A DNA stretch of 64,000 nt from Cristatella mucedo (GCA_009760855.2 WPIO01000315.1:35166-99165); one strand, 5' to 3'; shown: positions 1 to 10,884, numbered from the stretch's first letter. A program made the numbers and translations. The notes: generated from the letters alone by a model not told the origin.

Positions 1-1225
1 CTCTGAAATAAAGAGTACCTCAGGGCTCCGTCCTAGGTCCGGTTCTTTTCACGGTTTATACTCTGCCTCTTGCTGATGTGATCGCCAAGTACAATCTAGG
101 CTTTCACTTCTATGCAGATGACACTCAGTTGTACCTTTGCTTTGATTGTTCCCAGCCTTCGAGCACCTCAATTTCTCTAAACTCACTTGCTGCATGCATT
201 GATGACATCCGCACATGGATTGCAGCAAATTTTCTAAATCTAAACGATGACAAAATTAACTTACTAGTTATGGGCAAACTGAGTGCGATTCAGAGATTGG
301 AAAGGCTGTCTCTCCATATTGGCTCTGCCAGCATATCTCCTGTCGAATCAGCTCAAAATCTAAGTGTCATATTCCAAAGCGACCTCTCGTTAGACGACCA
401 TATCAGCTCCACAGTCAAATCTGCCTATTTTCAGTTTCACAACATTGCCAAAATTCTGGCTTATTTAGATAAGGATACCACGTCCAAGTTGGTACATGCA
501 TTCGTGACATCTCGTCTCGACTTCTGCAATTCACTGCTTACTGGCCTACCAGCACGTGCGATCAGGCGATTGCAGCTGGTGCAAATCTCTGCAGCTAGGC
601 TTGTCTGTCGTGAGCGTCGCAGTTGCCTCATTACTCCACTTCTCGCCGATCTGCACTGGCTACCAGTCAAGCAACGGATTGACTTCAAGGTTTTGTCGCT
701 CACTTTTAGGTCCCTTCATTCTATGGCTCCAGCCTATCTCTCCGACATACTCCCCCATCAGGCCAAGCATCGTACCACCCGCTTTTCGGAATCCAACAGT
801 CTAGAAATACCTCGTATAAACCTTGAATCCTTTGGAGACCGTGCATTTAGTTCGTATGCTCCCAAAGCCTGGAACTCCCTCCTGACCTGCGTCTGAACAT
901 CCCCTGACCTGACCACATCTAAAAGGAACTTAAAAAACACACCTATTTAGGAAAACATTTTGTGGGTGCCTGTGATTCTTCCTTCACGTGCTTATGCATG
1001 CAGACACTATGCATGCTGCCACTAACCACATTTGCATGCCGACCCTGTGCATTTCACCCCTAACCATGTTATTCATCTTGTTTGTTTTTCAAGCATGATT
1101 TTACTTATCATTCAATTGCATTTCCCATTGCTGCAAATGTAAATCACCTAGAAAGAGATTAAGTTCTCTGAGGGCGCTTTAACAAGTGCATAATTACTAT
1201 TATTATATTTTTATAACCAAAAGAT
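1..1225 (+). mobile_element. LINE-A (CR1/L2-like) 3' part, copy 1
   Basis: 3'-terminal part of a non-LTR retrotransposon, already inside the reverse transcriptase at the left edge. It contains RT motifs, the LINE C-terminal region, a 3' UTR and a hairpin-like end around 1138-1180 (AGAAAGAG paired with TTCTCT, then GGGCGCTTT), followed by a TTATTA-rich tail. The same 3' end occurs more than fifteen times in this window on both strands, so it defines a family. Membership of the CR1/L2 group is inferred from the C-terminal protein motif and from a tail of short repeats instead of poly(A). Confidence 0.88.
15..896 (+). pseudogene. LINE-A reverse transcriptase, C-terminal fragment
   Basis: The reading frame from base 15 gives [12 protein letters not shown] followed by [11 protein letters not shown], the RT palm motifs with the catalytic YADD. 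An in-frame stop lies just upstream at 9-11. The thumb and C-terminal region follow, with [38 protein letters not shown] and a stop at 894-896. The second half is the typical C-terminus of CR1/L2 LINE ORF2 proteins. The endonuclease and N-terminal RT are outside the window or lost. This is the longest open RT frame here, but it is only about a third of a full ORF2, so it is a relic and not a working gene. Confidence 0.88.
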
Positions 1226-1375
1226 GGAATTTCTGTAATTAACGAGTACTTTCTGACGGAGAGAAGCAATGCAGACGAGCGGTAAGATCACTGGAAGTAT
1301 CTCGTACAGGACGTGCTCAGCGAGACGAGCTGCTCTAGCCTAACGGTTAATCAACTGATACAGAGCAAAGTTCTG

Positions 1376-1482
1376 ACACTGACCCACCATGCTCGCCCTG
1401 GCTTGGCTCCTTCGTATCTAGCTGAACTGCTGCACCAGTTTCAGCCTCCTCGTGCCATCAGGTCCTGCATAGACATTTAATT
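1376..1482 (+). mobile_element. LINE-B fragment
   Basis: A short fragment whose translation includes LTHHARPGLAPSYLAELL and QFQPPRAIRSC. It matches 20937-21060 and the minus-strand copies near 38.7, 39.9 and 43.3 kb. This is a second L2-like family, distinct from LINE-A, and here it is joined directly to a LINE-A fragment on its right. Confidence 0.7.
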
Positions 1483-1489
1483 AGCTACT

Positions 1490-2125
1490 TCATTGGAAAG
1501 GCTGACTCTCAAAATTGGCTCTGCCAGCATATCTCTAGATCAATATGCTCGAAATCTAGGTGTCATGTTCCAAAGCGACCCGGCTTTAGACGACCATATC
1601 AGCTCCACAGTCAAACCTGCCAATTTTAAGCTTCATAACATTGCTAAAAGTCAGGCTTGTTTAGATAAGGATAAGACAGATTAGTTGGTCCATGCATTCG
1701 TGACATCTCGCCTCGACTTCTGCAACTCACTGCTTACAGGCCTACCTGCATGTGCGATCAGGCGATTGCAGCTGGTGCAAAACTCTGCAGCTAAGCTTGT
1801 CTGTCGTGAGCGTCGCAGTTTCCACATTACTCCACTTCTCGCCGACCTGCACTGGCTACCAGTCAAGCAACGGACTGACTTCAAGGTTTAGTCGCTCACT
1901 TTTAGGTCTCTTCATTCTATGGCTCCAGCCAATGTCTCTCTGATATACTACCCCATCAGGCCAAGCATCGTACCACCCGCTTTTCGGAATCCAACAGTCT
2001 GAATATACCTTGTACAAACCTTAAATCCTTTGGAGATGGTGCATTTAGTTCGTATGCTTCCAAAGCGTGGAACTCCCTCCCAACCTGTGTCAGAACATCC
2101 CCTGACATGACCACATTTTCTCAAA
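1490..2125 (+). mobile_element. LINE-A degenerate RT fragment, copy 2
   Basis: This matches bases 295-900 of the window and the block at 2290-2900. The RT C-terminal frame is broken by stops near 1681 and 1889. It ends within the 3' coding part at about 2120, where another LINE-A piece begins, so it lacks its own 3' UTR. Confidence 0.8.
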
Positions 2126-3205
2126 TCCTCTCAAAAACCTCAAATTCTCATCTCTCAAAACCTCAAATTCTCTAAACTCACTACCTGCATGCATTGATGA
2201 CATCCGCACATGGATGGCAGCTAATTTTCTAAAACTTAATGATGATAAAACTAACTTACTGGTTATGGGCAAACCCAGTGTGATCCAGAGATTGGAAAGG
2301 CTGACTCTCAAAATTGGCTCTGCCAGCATATCTCCAGTTGAATGAGCTCGAAATCTAGGTGTCATATTCCAAACCTACCTCTCGTTAGACGACCATATCA
2401 GCTCCACAGTCAAATCCGCCTATTTTCAGCTTCATAACATTGCTACAATTCGGGCCTGTTTAGATAAAGATACCACGTCCTAGTTGGTCAATGCATTCGT
2501 GACATCCCGTCTCGACTTCTGCAACTCACTGCTTACTGGCCTACCAGCATGTGAGATCAGGCGATTGCAGCTGGTGCAAAACTCTGCAGCTAGCCTTGTC
2601 TGTCGTGAGCGTCGCAGTTGCCACATTACTCCACTTCTCGTCGACCTGCACTGGCTACCAGTCAAGCAACGGATTGACTTCAAGGTTTTGTCCCTCACTT
2701 TTAGGTCCCTTCATTCAATGGCTCCAGCCTATCTGTCAGATATACTACCCCATCAGGCCAAGCATCGTGCCACCCGCTTTTCGGAATCCAACAGTCTAGA
2801 AATATCTCATACAAACCTTAAATCCTTAGGAGACCGTGCATTTAGTTCATATGCTCCCAAAGCCTGAAACTCCGTCCCGACCTGCGTCAGAACATCCCCT
2901 GACCTGACCACATTTAAAAGGAACCTTAAAAACACACCTATTTAGGAAAGCATTTAGTGGGTCCCTGTGATTCGTCCTTGATGTGCTTATGTGTGCTGAC
3001 ACTGTGCATGCTGCCACTAACCACATTTGCATGCTGACCCTGTGCATGTCACCCCTAACCATATTATGCATTTCGTTTGTTTTTTCAAGCATGATTTTAC
3101 TTACCATTCAATTTAATTTCACTTTACAGCAAATGTAAAGCGCCTAGAGAGAGATTAAGTTCTCCGAGGCTGCTTTATCAAGTGAATTATTATTATTATT
3201 ATTAT
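2126..3205 (+). mobile_element. LINE-A 3' part, copy 3
   Basis: It begins shortly downstream of the YADD motif, carries the RT C-terminus (open from 2484 to 2867, with [12 protein letters not shown]), then a 3' UTR, a hairpin at about 3137-3177 and a (TTA)n tail at 3186-3207. Stops at 2346 and 2482 break the frame. It is very similar to copy 1. Confidence 0.85.
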
Positions 3206-3206
3206 T

Positions 3207-3488
3207 TAAAAGGAACTAAAAAACACACCTATTTAGGACAGCATTTAGTGGGTCCCTGTGATTCGTCCTTCATGTGCTGACACTGTGCATGCTGCCACTA
3301 ACCACATTAGCATGCTGACCCTGTGCATGTGGCCCCTAACCATATTATTCATTTCGTTTGTTTTTCAAGCATGGTTTTACTTACCTTTTAATTGCATTTC
3401 ACTTCGCAGCAAATGTAAAGCACCTAGAAAGAGATTAAGTTCTCTGAGGGCGCTTTATCAAATGCATTATTATTTTTATTATTATTAT
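3207..3488 (+). mobile_element. LINE-A 3' UTR-only copy
   Basis: It starts at AAAAGGAACT, which corresponds to the extreme ORF2 3' end, and repeats the LINE-A 3' UTR and hairpin (about 3415-3460) with an ATTATT tail. It is a strongly 5'-truncated insertion or local duplicate lying next to copy 3, whose own tail immediately precedes it. Confidence 0.82.
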
Positions 3489-3845
3489 TCATTCCTCTGC
3501 CTAAAGACCTTTGGTTTACAAAACGTTTGCTCTGCAGGTCCTAGGCCGTGGAACACGCATCCACATTTCTTACGTTACGACAACTAATCTCATGCTGCTG
3601 ACTACGACACTTCTTTTCCAGCAGTCCAGAGCGGCTACTTCCATGCTACTCAATATCTTAACAGCACTGTTGACTCTTCTTTGATTCCCACTTTCTCTTT
3701 GTTTCGTGAGATGAAGTATGTTTGCTACGGCCCCTGCGTGCCGAAAGCCGCTTAGGCTGTGAGAGAGCTATACACAACTCTCCTGCGTAACAGCGACATA
3801 GTTTTTATGACTTTGTGGAGTTACAGAAGGAGATACATTTCATAT
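3488..3845 (+). mobile_element. LINE-B 3' end, copy 1
   Basis: The translation near 3500-3590 gives FLCLKTFGLQNVCSAGPRPWN, a decayed form of the L2-type GDRSFSxAGPRLWNSLP terminus. The 3' UTR (GAAAGCCGCTTAGGCTGTG ... GGAGATACATT) recurs at 10885-11045 and 21080-21215. The tail is ATACATT-like, unlike the AAT tail of LINE-A. Confidence 0.72.
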
Positions 3846-4999
3846 AAAGAAGAGATCTTTACCTTTTGGACCATCACCTATTTGCAGCGTATTGCAAGTA
3901 CCTATATAGAAGTGCACGCGAAGTCACTATAATATTTCATAAGACATGAATTGCGGCGGGCACAATTATTTTATTGTTCCTAGGACGCTCTTTAAATAGT
4001 TTCTAAAATCTAACGGTTGCCCCAGAGTTTTTCTCCTGTGAGAGAAGCTTTTTTATTTGAAATAATCATGGGCAAGTTTTGAATTGTCTGTCCGTATCAG
4101 TCAAATAGACGAATAATTGACTACGGTTGCATTATTTTGAAAGAGCTAGCTAGTTAATCCGTAAGAGCAGATAGGGGCAGGAGCATTTCCTGAAATGCTG
4201 CAGACCTATAAGCTGCTGCACTGCTAGGCCGAGTGGGCTTTTGCAAGCCCTGTTGATGCTGCATTAGCAAGTATGTCACGCGTCCCCGCCCAAGGATTAA
4301 ACAAGCCACTTCGCTCTTGTGCGGGTGGGTAGAAGAGGGTGCTGCAGTCATCGTGGCCTCAGAGTTTCTAAAAAGATTTATCTATAGCAGTCAAAAAGGC
4401 TGGTGAGATCATCTTTTGACAGGCGGTCTTAAACTCTCTGCCTGTTATAATTACAATGTTTTGTAAAATTACTTTTGTGAATGTTCCTTTTCCATTTAAA
4501 GATTTTTTTCAAAAGTTTCGCTCGGTTGCACGTACCAAGAAACGCTCAAAAGTGAGATTTCAGAAAGATCAGATATACTTATAATATTGTACATAAAAAA
4601 TATGGCTGACGAGCCACTCCTATTTCTAAAAATTAATATCATTGGCTATCTCTTAACAAAAATGTGTTAACTTATCAAGCTTCTACTTATCTCCAATCAT
4701 GAAATAACAGCTCATTTATTTTTAGTGCATATTTTCATCACTCAGATGTAAACAAATAGTATTAATAAATAATGAAACAGTGTATCTTTGCTCGAAGAGA
4801 AATAAATCTCTTCTAGAGAAGTTGTACACGTATCTGAAGGAATTATGTCATTCGGTTAGTAATAAGATCCTCGATTTTAGTCCATATACGCACCTAGAGT
4901 CATTTCACACCAATTAATAAAATTCAGTGAGAAACATCCGGGTTTCAAGCTTCTTAATTAATTCCGACAAGTCACGGCATGTCCCAACAAACCACTTCG
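3846..4999. other. no recognisable gene or repeat
   Basis: AT-rich sequence. No long open frame, splice-supported exon or copy of the window's repeat families was recognised. A 65-codon minus-strand frame at 4154-4351 is in slightly GC-richer sequence but has no recognisable motif. Confidence 0.5.
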
Positions 5000-5555
5000 C
5001 GCGGACCTGCACCGGCTACCAGTCAAGTAACGGATCGACTTCCAGATCTTGTCTCTCACTTTAGGCCACTTCATTCTTCGGCTCCAGCTATCTCTTAGAT
5101 TTGCTCCCCTACGAGGCTAAGCATCGTACCACCCACTTTTCGGAATCCAACAGTTTACCAATACCTTGTACAAACCTCAAATCCTTTAGAGACCGTGTAA
5201 TTAGTTCGTATGCTCCCAAAGCCTGGAACTCACCACCGACTTTAGTCACAACATTCCCTGATGTGACCACATCTATAAAGAACTTAAAACACACCTATTT
5301 AGGACACCATCTAGTGGGTCCCTGTGATTCGTCCTTCATGTGCTTATGCATGCTGACACTGTGCTTGCTGCCACTAACCACATTTGCATGTTTACCCTGT
5401 GCATAGCACCCTTAACCATTGCATTCATGCTGTTTATCAATCGTGATATTACTCACCATTCAGTCGCGTTTTATTTTGCAGCAAATGTAAAGCGCCTAGA
5501 GAGAGAGATTGAGTTCTCTGAGGGTGCTTTATCAAGTGCAATAATATTATGATAT
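5000..5555 (+). mobile_element. LINE-A 3' end, copy 5
   Basis: RT C-terminal remnants (GGCTACCAGTCAAG and AGACCGTGTAATTAGTTCG) lead into the conserved 3' UTR and a hairpin at about 5489-5530 (AAAGCGCC ... GGGTGCTTT), with an AATAATAT tail. The coding part is frameshifted. Confidence 0.85.
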
Positions 5556-6220
5556 CGTGACTTCAGTCAGTAGTAAGTTCCAGGGGTTCCACGTAAGTGG
5601 TAAGTAGTAAGTAGTAAGTTCCAGTAAGTTCCACACAATGCCACTTATCGATTTTTAGGTTAATTATAGGCACCGCTAAGCGCCTTGGAGAAGAGGAGCA
5701 GGTTGCACGATAACCAGCATGATTGAGAAGTTTCTTGGATAGGTTGGTCTTGATGGTTGTAGAGAATAAAGGGACATACAAGTTGGTGGCAAAACTTCGA
5801 AGTCGGTATGCTGTTTAATGCAAAGCTAGTACCTGCCTATGAGAAGTGGTGTATTAAGGCAACAGCTACATGCACGACATAATAGTCTGGCTGCCTAGTT
5901 TTCCATCAACGGCAATAGTTTTTGGCAAGGCAAGAAGACATGCAAACAGCGACTTACTGCACGTGTGCCTTGATTGGATTTAATGAATATAAATATGTAA
6001 CAGTGGGTCGTTGCTTGCAACTTGAACCGATGTTCATCTAATGCTCAGCTAAGCCTGAGCGTCAACGAGTGGCAAAAGTAGCTTTCGTAGATTTTCACAG
6101 GACAGGTTGCATGTGTCTGGTCGAGGCTATAAAATACACAACCTCCATCTTAGGGGCCTGCTGGCTGCACTTTATTCGATGGCCTTGTTAGTAGTGCGTT
6201 AGATTTTATTTCGAATCTTC
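5556..6220. other. unassigned spacer with short direct repeats
   Basis: It begins with several AAGTAGTAAGT and GTAAGTTCC direct repeats at 5570-5632. No gene is recognised in the rest. Confidence 0.4.
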
Positions 6221-6221
6221 C

Positions 6222-6660
6222 TAATAATAATAATAACAATAAGAATACATTTATAGCGCCCTCAGAACTCATCTCTTTCTAGACAATATACTTTCGCTGT
6301 AAATAAATCATGATCGAATGATTTTCTGTAGAATGCTCAATGAACAAAAGCATACCATTGTTAGAGGGGACACGCACAGGGTCTGCATGAAAGTATGGTT
6401 GGTGGCAGCATGCACAGTATCAGCACGGAAAGCACACTAAGGAAGAACAGCATCGACACACTACATACTGTGATAAATAGACGCGTTCTTGATTTCTGTT
6501 TAAATGTGGTCAGGTTGTGGGATGTCATGACTCAAGTCGGAATTGAGTTCCGAGCTTTAGGAGCGTACGAACTAAACGCACAGTTGCCGAAGGATTTGAG
6601 GTTCATACAAGGTATAGGTATGCGAATACATTCCGAAAAGAGGATGGTACCATGCCTGGG
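6222..6660 (-). mobile_element. LINE-A 3' end, minus-strand copy
   Basis: It reads from an AATAATAATAATAACAATAA tail at its low end through the 3' hairpin (GCGCCCTCAGAACTCATCTC) into the 3' UTR and the last RT codons, and ends near 6655. It is truncated a short way into the coding region. Confidence 0.82.
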
Positions 6661-6684
6661 GTGGTGAGGGAGTACTACAATTCT

Positions 6685-6845
6685 GTCTACGTGTGTCTCT
6701 GTCTTTCTCTATATGTGTGTCTCTGTCTGTCTGTCTGTCTGCCTGTCTGCCTGTCTGTTTCTGTCTGTCTGTCCGTCTGTCTGTCCGTCTGTCTGTCTGT
6801 CCGTCTGTTTGTCTGTCTGTCTGTGTCTCTCTCTCTCTCTCTATC
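6685..6845. repeat. (TCTG)n microsatellite grading to (TC)n
   Basis: Long imperfect CTGT/CTGC/CCGT tetranucleotide run ending in TCTCTCTCTC. Open frames through it are only repeat translations. Confidence 0.95.
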
Positions 6846-6889
6846 TGTATTTATCTGTATTTAAACCTAATTAGTGGCTGAACTGTTTT

Positions 6890-7224
6890 GTCCACATCTG
6901 CTAACACGTCTTGGCCAGCTGAATCCATGAGATCGGTTGTCTGCAGCGTCCACGTATACGTTGGATCAAGTTCTTCCCAACAACGCTAAATTCCGGCGGC
7001 AACTTTAGGCGAACCAGCAATAAAAATACTTGGCCTCTGCTCATCCAGCCTCTGCACGACCTGAATCGGAACGACAATCTGCACGACGTGCGCCCGACAT
7101 GAAGCTCATGGTTGGCAGGTAGCAGGGCAACCCCCACTGGACTTCCGGGCTTTACCTGGGCTAAACCTGTACAGATACAGAGCTCTCGAATAGGCAAGAC
7201 AAAGGTAAGCGCCGCGAAGCAGCG
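6890..7224 (-). other. flank of LTR-like copy, unassigned
   Basis: It lies next to the LTR-1-like copy, on the side where the LTR 3' part or internal element sequence would be. A 163-codon minus-strand frame (6901-7392) crosses it, but no retroelement protein motif is recognisable. It could be diverged LTR or internal sequence, or unrelated DNA. Confidence 0.3.
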
Positions 7225-7929
7225 ATATTTACTAAGTCTAGCTCGCACTGGCAAATCCCTATGCCGAGACCACGAGCTAGCGCGCACACACAAAACACGA
7301 AAGAAACACAAAATGCCAGCTCGGGCGCGATACGATCGTATTCGGTGGAGTCCACCGAATCCTCCTGGCGTTGTCTCGTCATGTTCCGTCAATCGCCTGC
7401 CAACAGCCCACCGTCCTCCCTAGCTTTCAGAGAAACGAGTCCGACGGCTTCGAAGCGCAGAGCCGGACAAAAGACAAAAAAGACCGATAGACCAAGAGAC
7501 CAAGAGCGAGCGTCGCTCGACTCTTAAATACCTAACTGAGACAATAGGGCAACAGCTTAGTGGTATTGGGCCCAACACCTTGAGCACATTGCGGTAAGGA
7601 ATTAATACCGTCCCTAGGCCACTGGAAGGGCACCCCTGTCCAGCTTGAATGGCGAACGGGTTCCATACGATTCTTTTTTGGACAGAGTGAAGGCTGAGGT
7701 TTACAGGCCAGCCAACATCAATCAGCAGTATCCGTGGGTATCGGGCCAATTCTAAAGGCCGAATCGCCACCGCTGGTCTCAGAGCTTACTGGCTTGCTCT
7801 TAAGCTCTTGCTCTCTATCCGCACTGACGCTCCTCTCTGGCTCACTGCTCCAGGAAAAAGGATTTCTTGCCCGCCGCCGAACAGCTCTTGTTCGAGCTAA
7901 AATTCAGCCAAGGCCAGCAGGGCGCAACA
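7225..7929 (-). mobile_element. LTR-1 family, partial copy (minus)
   Basis: The reverse complement matches the 5' half of the solo LTR at 31857-33341. It starts TGTTGCGCCC at 7929 (compare TGTAGCGCCC), keeps the TATTTAAGAG promoter-like box (7521-7530), and continues through the CGGGCGCGATACG region and the GACCACGAGCTAG block. Similarity fades by about 7225, before the minisatellite part of the full LTR. No matching CA end or target-site duplication was found, so it is truncated or diverged. Confidence 0.7.
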
Positions 7930-8267
7930 GACTTGCTCGTGGACCAGCCATCGTCTGGCCAGCCAGCGCTCGGCTCGTGCGTGTGGTTCGCTGCCGCTCG
8001 AGGCTGGCGTTAGCTCACCATCAGCTGTCCTTTGGAGGTGGTGGCGGTGGGGCTCGTTTGCAGGGGTCTTGTGTTCATTGTTCCGACGGCGCTGCCCAAA
8101 CTCGGTTTTCTGCCGTATCCATTTTGGAAGTCGGCCGCCGGGCTTGCCAAGTTGGCTCGTGTGCCTGGGACACATGCTTCGCTCGATTTCTGTTAGTGGA
8201 GGGGGAGCACCAACTTCAGTTGGATGCCTCGGAGCTGTAGTCGGCTTCGAGACTATTCAGGCACTAG
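7930..8267. other. unassigned GC-rich sequence
   Basis: GC-rich sequence between an LTR-like copy and a SINE. Overlapping open frames on both strands (for example 7897-8175 minus) show no domain and are attributed to base composition. Confidence 0.35.
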
Positions 8268-8445
8268 TGGTGAGCCGTGATGGCACACTAGGTAAGGCGG
8301 TTGCTTTCACGGCCTAGCTCCCGAGGTCGTGGGTTCGATTCCTGCGGTGGGCGATTCTTTATCGCCGCTGCAAGCGGTGGTGATAGCCGTAAAAGCTCTT
8401 CTGTCGCTATACAAGAAGAAGCTGTTTAATCATCTAGGATTTTTT
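8268..8445 (+). mobile_element. tRNA-derived SINE, family 1, full copy
   Basis: The head has a pol III A-box-like TGGCACACTAGG (8281-8292) and a B box GGTTCGATTCC (8332-8342). The body is GCAAGCGGTGGTGATAGCCG and the tail AGCTGTTTAATCATCTAGG. The same body and tail recur inverted at 10440-10617 and partially at 11135-11225 and 24445-24555. This makes it a tRNA-derived short interspersed element and not a tRNA gene. Confidence 0.8.
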
Positions 8446-8640
8446 ATTCTAGGGGGCTGGGGGGACCATGTTCAACTAAAGAATTGGTCTCCTTTAGCCT
8501 GCCCGATAGCTTCACTTGTGTATGAGCCACGGTTAGTTTTTACCTTGATCCCAAAATGCTACAGATGATCCGGCCACTGCTGCAAATGGCATCAGATCTA
8601 GCTATAGCTGTACCCAAGCTAGGTTCGGCTGGCTAGTACC

Positions 8641-9336
8641 TGACGGCTGTAAGGAAGTTAAGGGTCACCGGCTAGGCCCGGGCTGGCCCAGGCACGGCCG
8701 GATGTGAGTTGACGTGAGGTCACCGGGGCTTTTGGGTAGGAGAAGTTGGCCGAGTAAGTCGTGGTGCTGGAGGCTCCTGGTCTCGCTGAATCATGCACCT
8801 GGAAAGTTGCAGGCGTGCTCCGGCGATGCGACCATGTACGCAAGGTGACGAGTACCCAAGGCTCGAGCAGAGCTAGATAGTAAGCTCGTTGTTGTGACTT
8901 TTATATTCTGTGTTCCCGGGTAGCGTTTTTCACGACCCCCATGAGTTGGCGTCTTTTAATGGAATCTCTTGATTGTAGTGGTTGTCGACTTGGACTAACC
9001 AAGCAGTTAATCAGCCAACCGGATCTTTTACGGTGTACGCTCGTACTGTTGGATTCGGAGTCGGTACAACGGCAAGACTGCTGAAGCCGACTGACCAACT
9101 AACACGTTTGTTCGAGCTTGCTTTGTCGTCTTGCACCCCCATAGTGTACTTTGTTTAGGTCCCTAAAATAGACTTTTTTAGTTCCCCTATTGTTGTTGGT
9201 GCATGCGATATTTTAAAGACGTCTAACCTGACTGCCGCTCGTCTTACCCAAGCTCAGTGGCATGACGAGCGGCTGCCTGGTCGGAGTATGGCTGGTTCGG
9301 TGGGAAATAACCTTTGACCCCGGCAACTCGGCGTCA
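8641..9336 (+). mobile_element. LTR-2-like dispersed repeat (plus copy)
   Basis: About 0.7 kb that matches 23034-23737 in inverted orientation along its whole length. The ends are TGACGGC and GGCGTCA, i.e. short imperfect inverted termini with TG...CA, as in LTRs. It has no coding capacity. No exact target-site duplication is seen, so solo LTR is an inference from end structure and size. Confidence 0.6.
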
Positions 9337-10439
9337 TAGCTACCCAGACAAGGATGGAAAGCAGGCCTGGCTGCCTGTCATTAAAATATTTAATCATTTA
9401 AACATGTAATCACTTGCTTACCTCCGAGCTCCTCCTCGATGTACTTTGTGGCACATGAATGTACATCAGGGCTCCAGGACATGCCTCAAAGTTTCTCTGT
9501 GATGTCCCATCCTACTTCTTCTGGGCTCCTTGTGAATCTTGTAGCTGTTCTTGGATGCACTGCAGGGTTTCTTAGTGCATCTCAGAACTCCTGGACATGC
9601 CCTGCACCTTATTTGGGATTCCTGAGTGTTCTGGGTTCCTGAGTTGCTCCTCGGAGCTCATCTTCAGTCCTCCATGTATTCCCACACAACGTCGGAGATG
9701 TAGCATCACGTGTCGGCTAGTGCCTGTGACGGAAAGCATCAGCTTTGGTTTGAAAAGCACCCACCTTCAGATCCCCATATTGAGGATTTTTCATAAAGTT
9801 GTTTACCTGAACCCAACTTGCCTTGCAATCCACTCATGCATGACCTGAGACCGGCAGTGAAATAGCAGCTTTTAAATGACCCGATGGGAGCCCACCCATA
9901 GATAGCCCTGAGCTCGACTCGACCTGCTGGTTATACCTTGCTACACTAGACATTGTCTGTTCTTACTTAAGTCATGCCGACATTCCGTTGCCAAAAACCA
10001 ACATATTTCGATGGCAATTCTCTCCTCGCCGTGCTCTGCCAACCTGTGCTCTAGTCCTCGTGCATTCTGACAGTTGCATCGATCCTTGACCATGTCAGCT
10101 TGCGTAGTCAAGATTAAGTCAGGAGCAGCTAGTCCTTGACTTTTCCAGAGGCAGCCAATCATATTTGGGCTGAAAGCCCGTGACTGGCGTGTTGACCACC
10201 GGATGAACGGTCAAATGAGATCGGCTCAATGGAGGGGTCTGGTCTAATAGAGTCCACGTTCAATGGCCTTAGTCCTAGCCTACTCTGCACTTCACGAAGC
10301 AGATCGTTGGTTCGATTACTGCAGTAGGCTATACTTATCAGCTCAGTGCATGCTGAGGTGGAGATGATAATCTCCCCACTCACCAGGTATATCTCGAATC
10401 ATCGAGCATGCATTCGCCTGCATGTGTATTTGTGTTAAA
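9337..10439. other. no recognisable gene
   Basis: Between 9470 and 9670 the phrases GGACATGCC, CTCCTGGACATGCCCTG and related pieces recur imperfectly, suggesting an old internal repeat. A GTTCGATTACTGCAG B-box-like string at 10311-10325 hints at another SINE remnant. Nothing coding could be supported. Confidence 0.35.
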
Positions 10440-10617
10440 TAAACAAATACTAGCTGATTTAACAGCCTCTCATTTATTGCGACAGAAGAGCCTTGACGGC
10501 TATGACAACAGCTTGCAGTGGCAATAAAGGCTCGCCCACTACAGAATTTTAATCCACGACCTCGGGCCGAGGTCCTGAAAAGCAACCGCCTTACCTAGTG
10601 AGCCATTGCGGCTCATC
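10440..10617 (-). mobile_element. tRNA-derived SINE, family 1 (minus)
   Basis: The reverse complement begins GATGAGCCGCAATGGCTCAC with the same GGTAAGGCGGTTGC head as the 8.3 kb copy, then GTCATAGCCGTCAAGGCTC and a tail ending AAATCAGCTAGTATTTGTTT. The B box is decayed (GATTAAAATTC). It lies directly downstream, in its own orientation, of the tRNA-Leu-like sequence. Confidence 0.78.
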
Positions 10618-10628
10618 AAAATCTTTGC

Positions 10629-10711
10629 TGTCAGGAGTGGGATTTGAACCGACGCCCACAGAAGTGGACTGCAATCTGAACGCAGGCCTAAGACCGCTCA
10701 GCCATCCTGAT
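10629..10711 (-). tRNA. tRNA-Leu(CAG)-like, possible pseudogene
   Basis: The 83-nt reverse complement reads TCAGGATGGCTGAGCGGTC at the 5' side, an anticodon arm CTGCG/TTCAGAT/TGCAG with anticodon CAG, a long variable arm, a T arm with GGTTCAAATCC, and the 3' acceptor strand TCCTGAC plus discriminator A. This is the class II tRNA-Leu layout. Oddities: the first base is A, facing C in the acceptor stem, and one base seems missing between the D and anticodon stems. It is either a decayed tRNA or the head of a tRNA-derived repeat. Confidence 0.55.
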
Positions 10712-10721
10712 TTTATAAATT

Positions 10722-10793
10722 TGTTTCCACCCAGGATCGAACTGGGGACTTCTGCATGTTGGGCAGATGTGATCACTTCTACACCATGAAAAC
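10722..10793 (-). tRNA. tRNA-Val(AAC)-like, possible pseudogene
   Basis: The reverse complement folds as a cloverleaf: acceptor GTTTTCA with TGGAAAC, anticodon arm TCTGC/CCAACAT/GCAGA with AAC, T arm CCCAG/TTCGATC/CTGGG (perfect), and discriminator A. It resembles animal tRNA-Val(AAC). Against function, base 33 is C where T is near universal, the D loop lacks the GG pair, and the variable loop is one base short. It sits 10 bp from the tRNA-Leu-like sequence on the same strand. Confidence 0.5.
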
Positions 10794-10884
10794 ACCTGTG
10801 TTTGCATGCATATGTGCCCACGTGCAGGTTTCCCGGCACAGACATGACCCCAGATTGGGTGTATGGCAGCAGTTTGATGTACAA

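Noticed and set aside
15-896. The long open frame at the left edge as a host gene.
   Set aside because: It has YADD reverse transcriptase and L2-type C-terminal motifs and many degenerate copies in the same window.
6652-6881. Overlapping frames rich in Cys/Leu/Ser/Val, and similar ones at 19267-19714, 41244-41639 and 46405-46632.
   Set aside because: They are translations of microsatellites.
6901-7392. A 163-codon minus-strand frame as a retroelement gag or pol remnant.
   Set aside because: No zinc knuckle, protease, RT, RNase H or integrase motif is visible, and part of it overlaps the LTR-like repeat.
8332-8343. B-box sequences at 8332, 15732, 27957 and 46352 as tRNA genes.
   Set aside because: No complete cloverleaf can be formed, and the sequences continue into shared non-tRNA bodies, so they are SINE heads.
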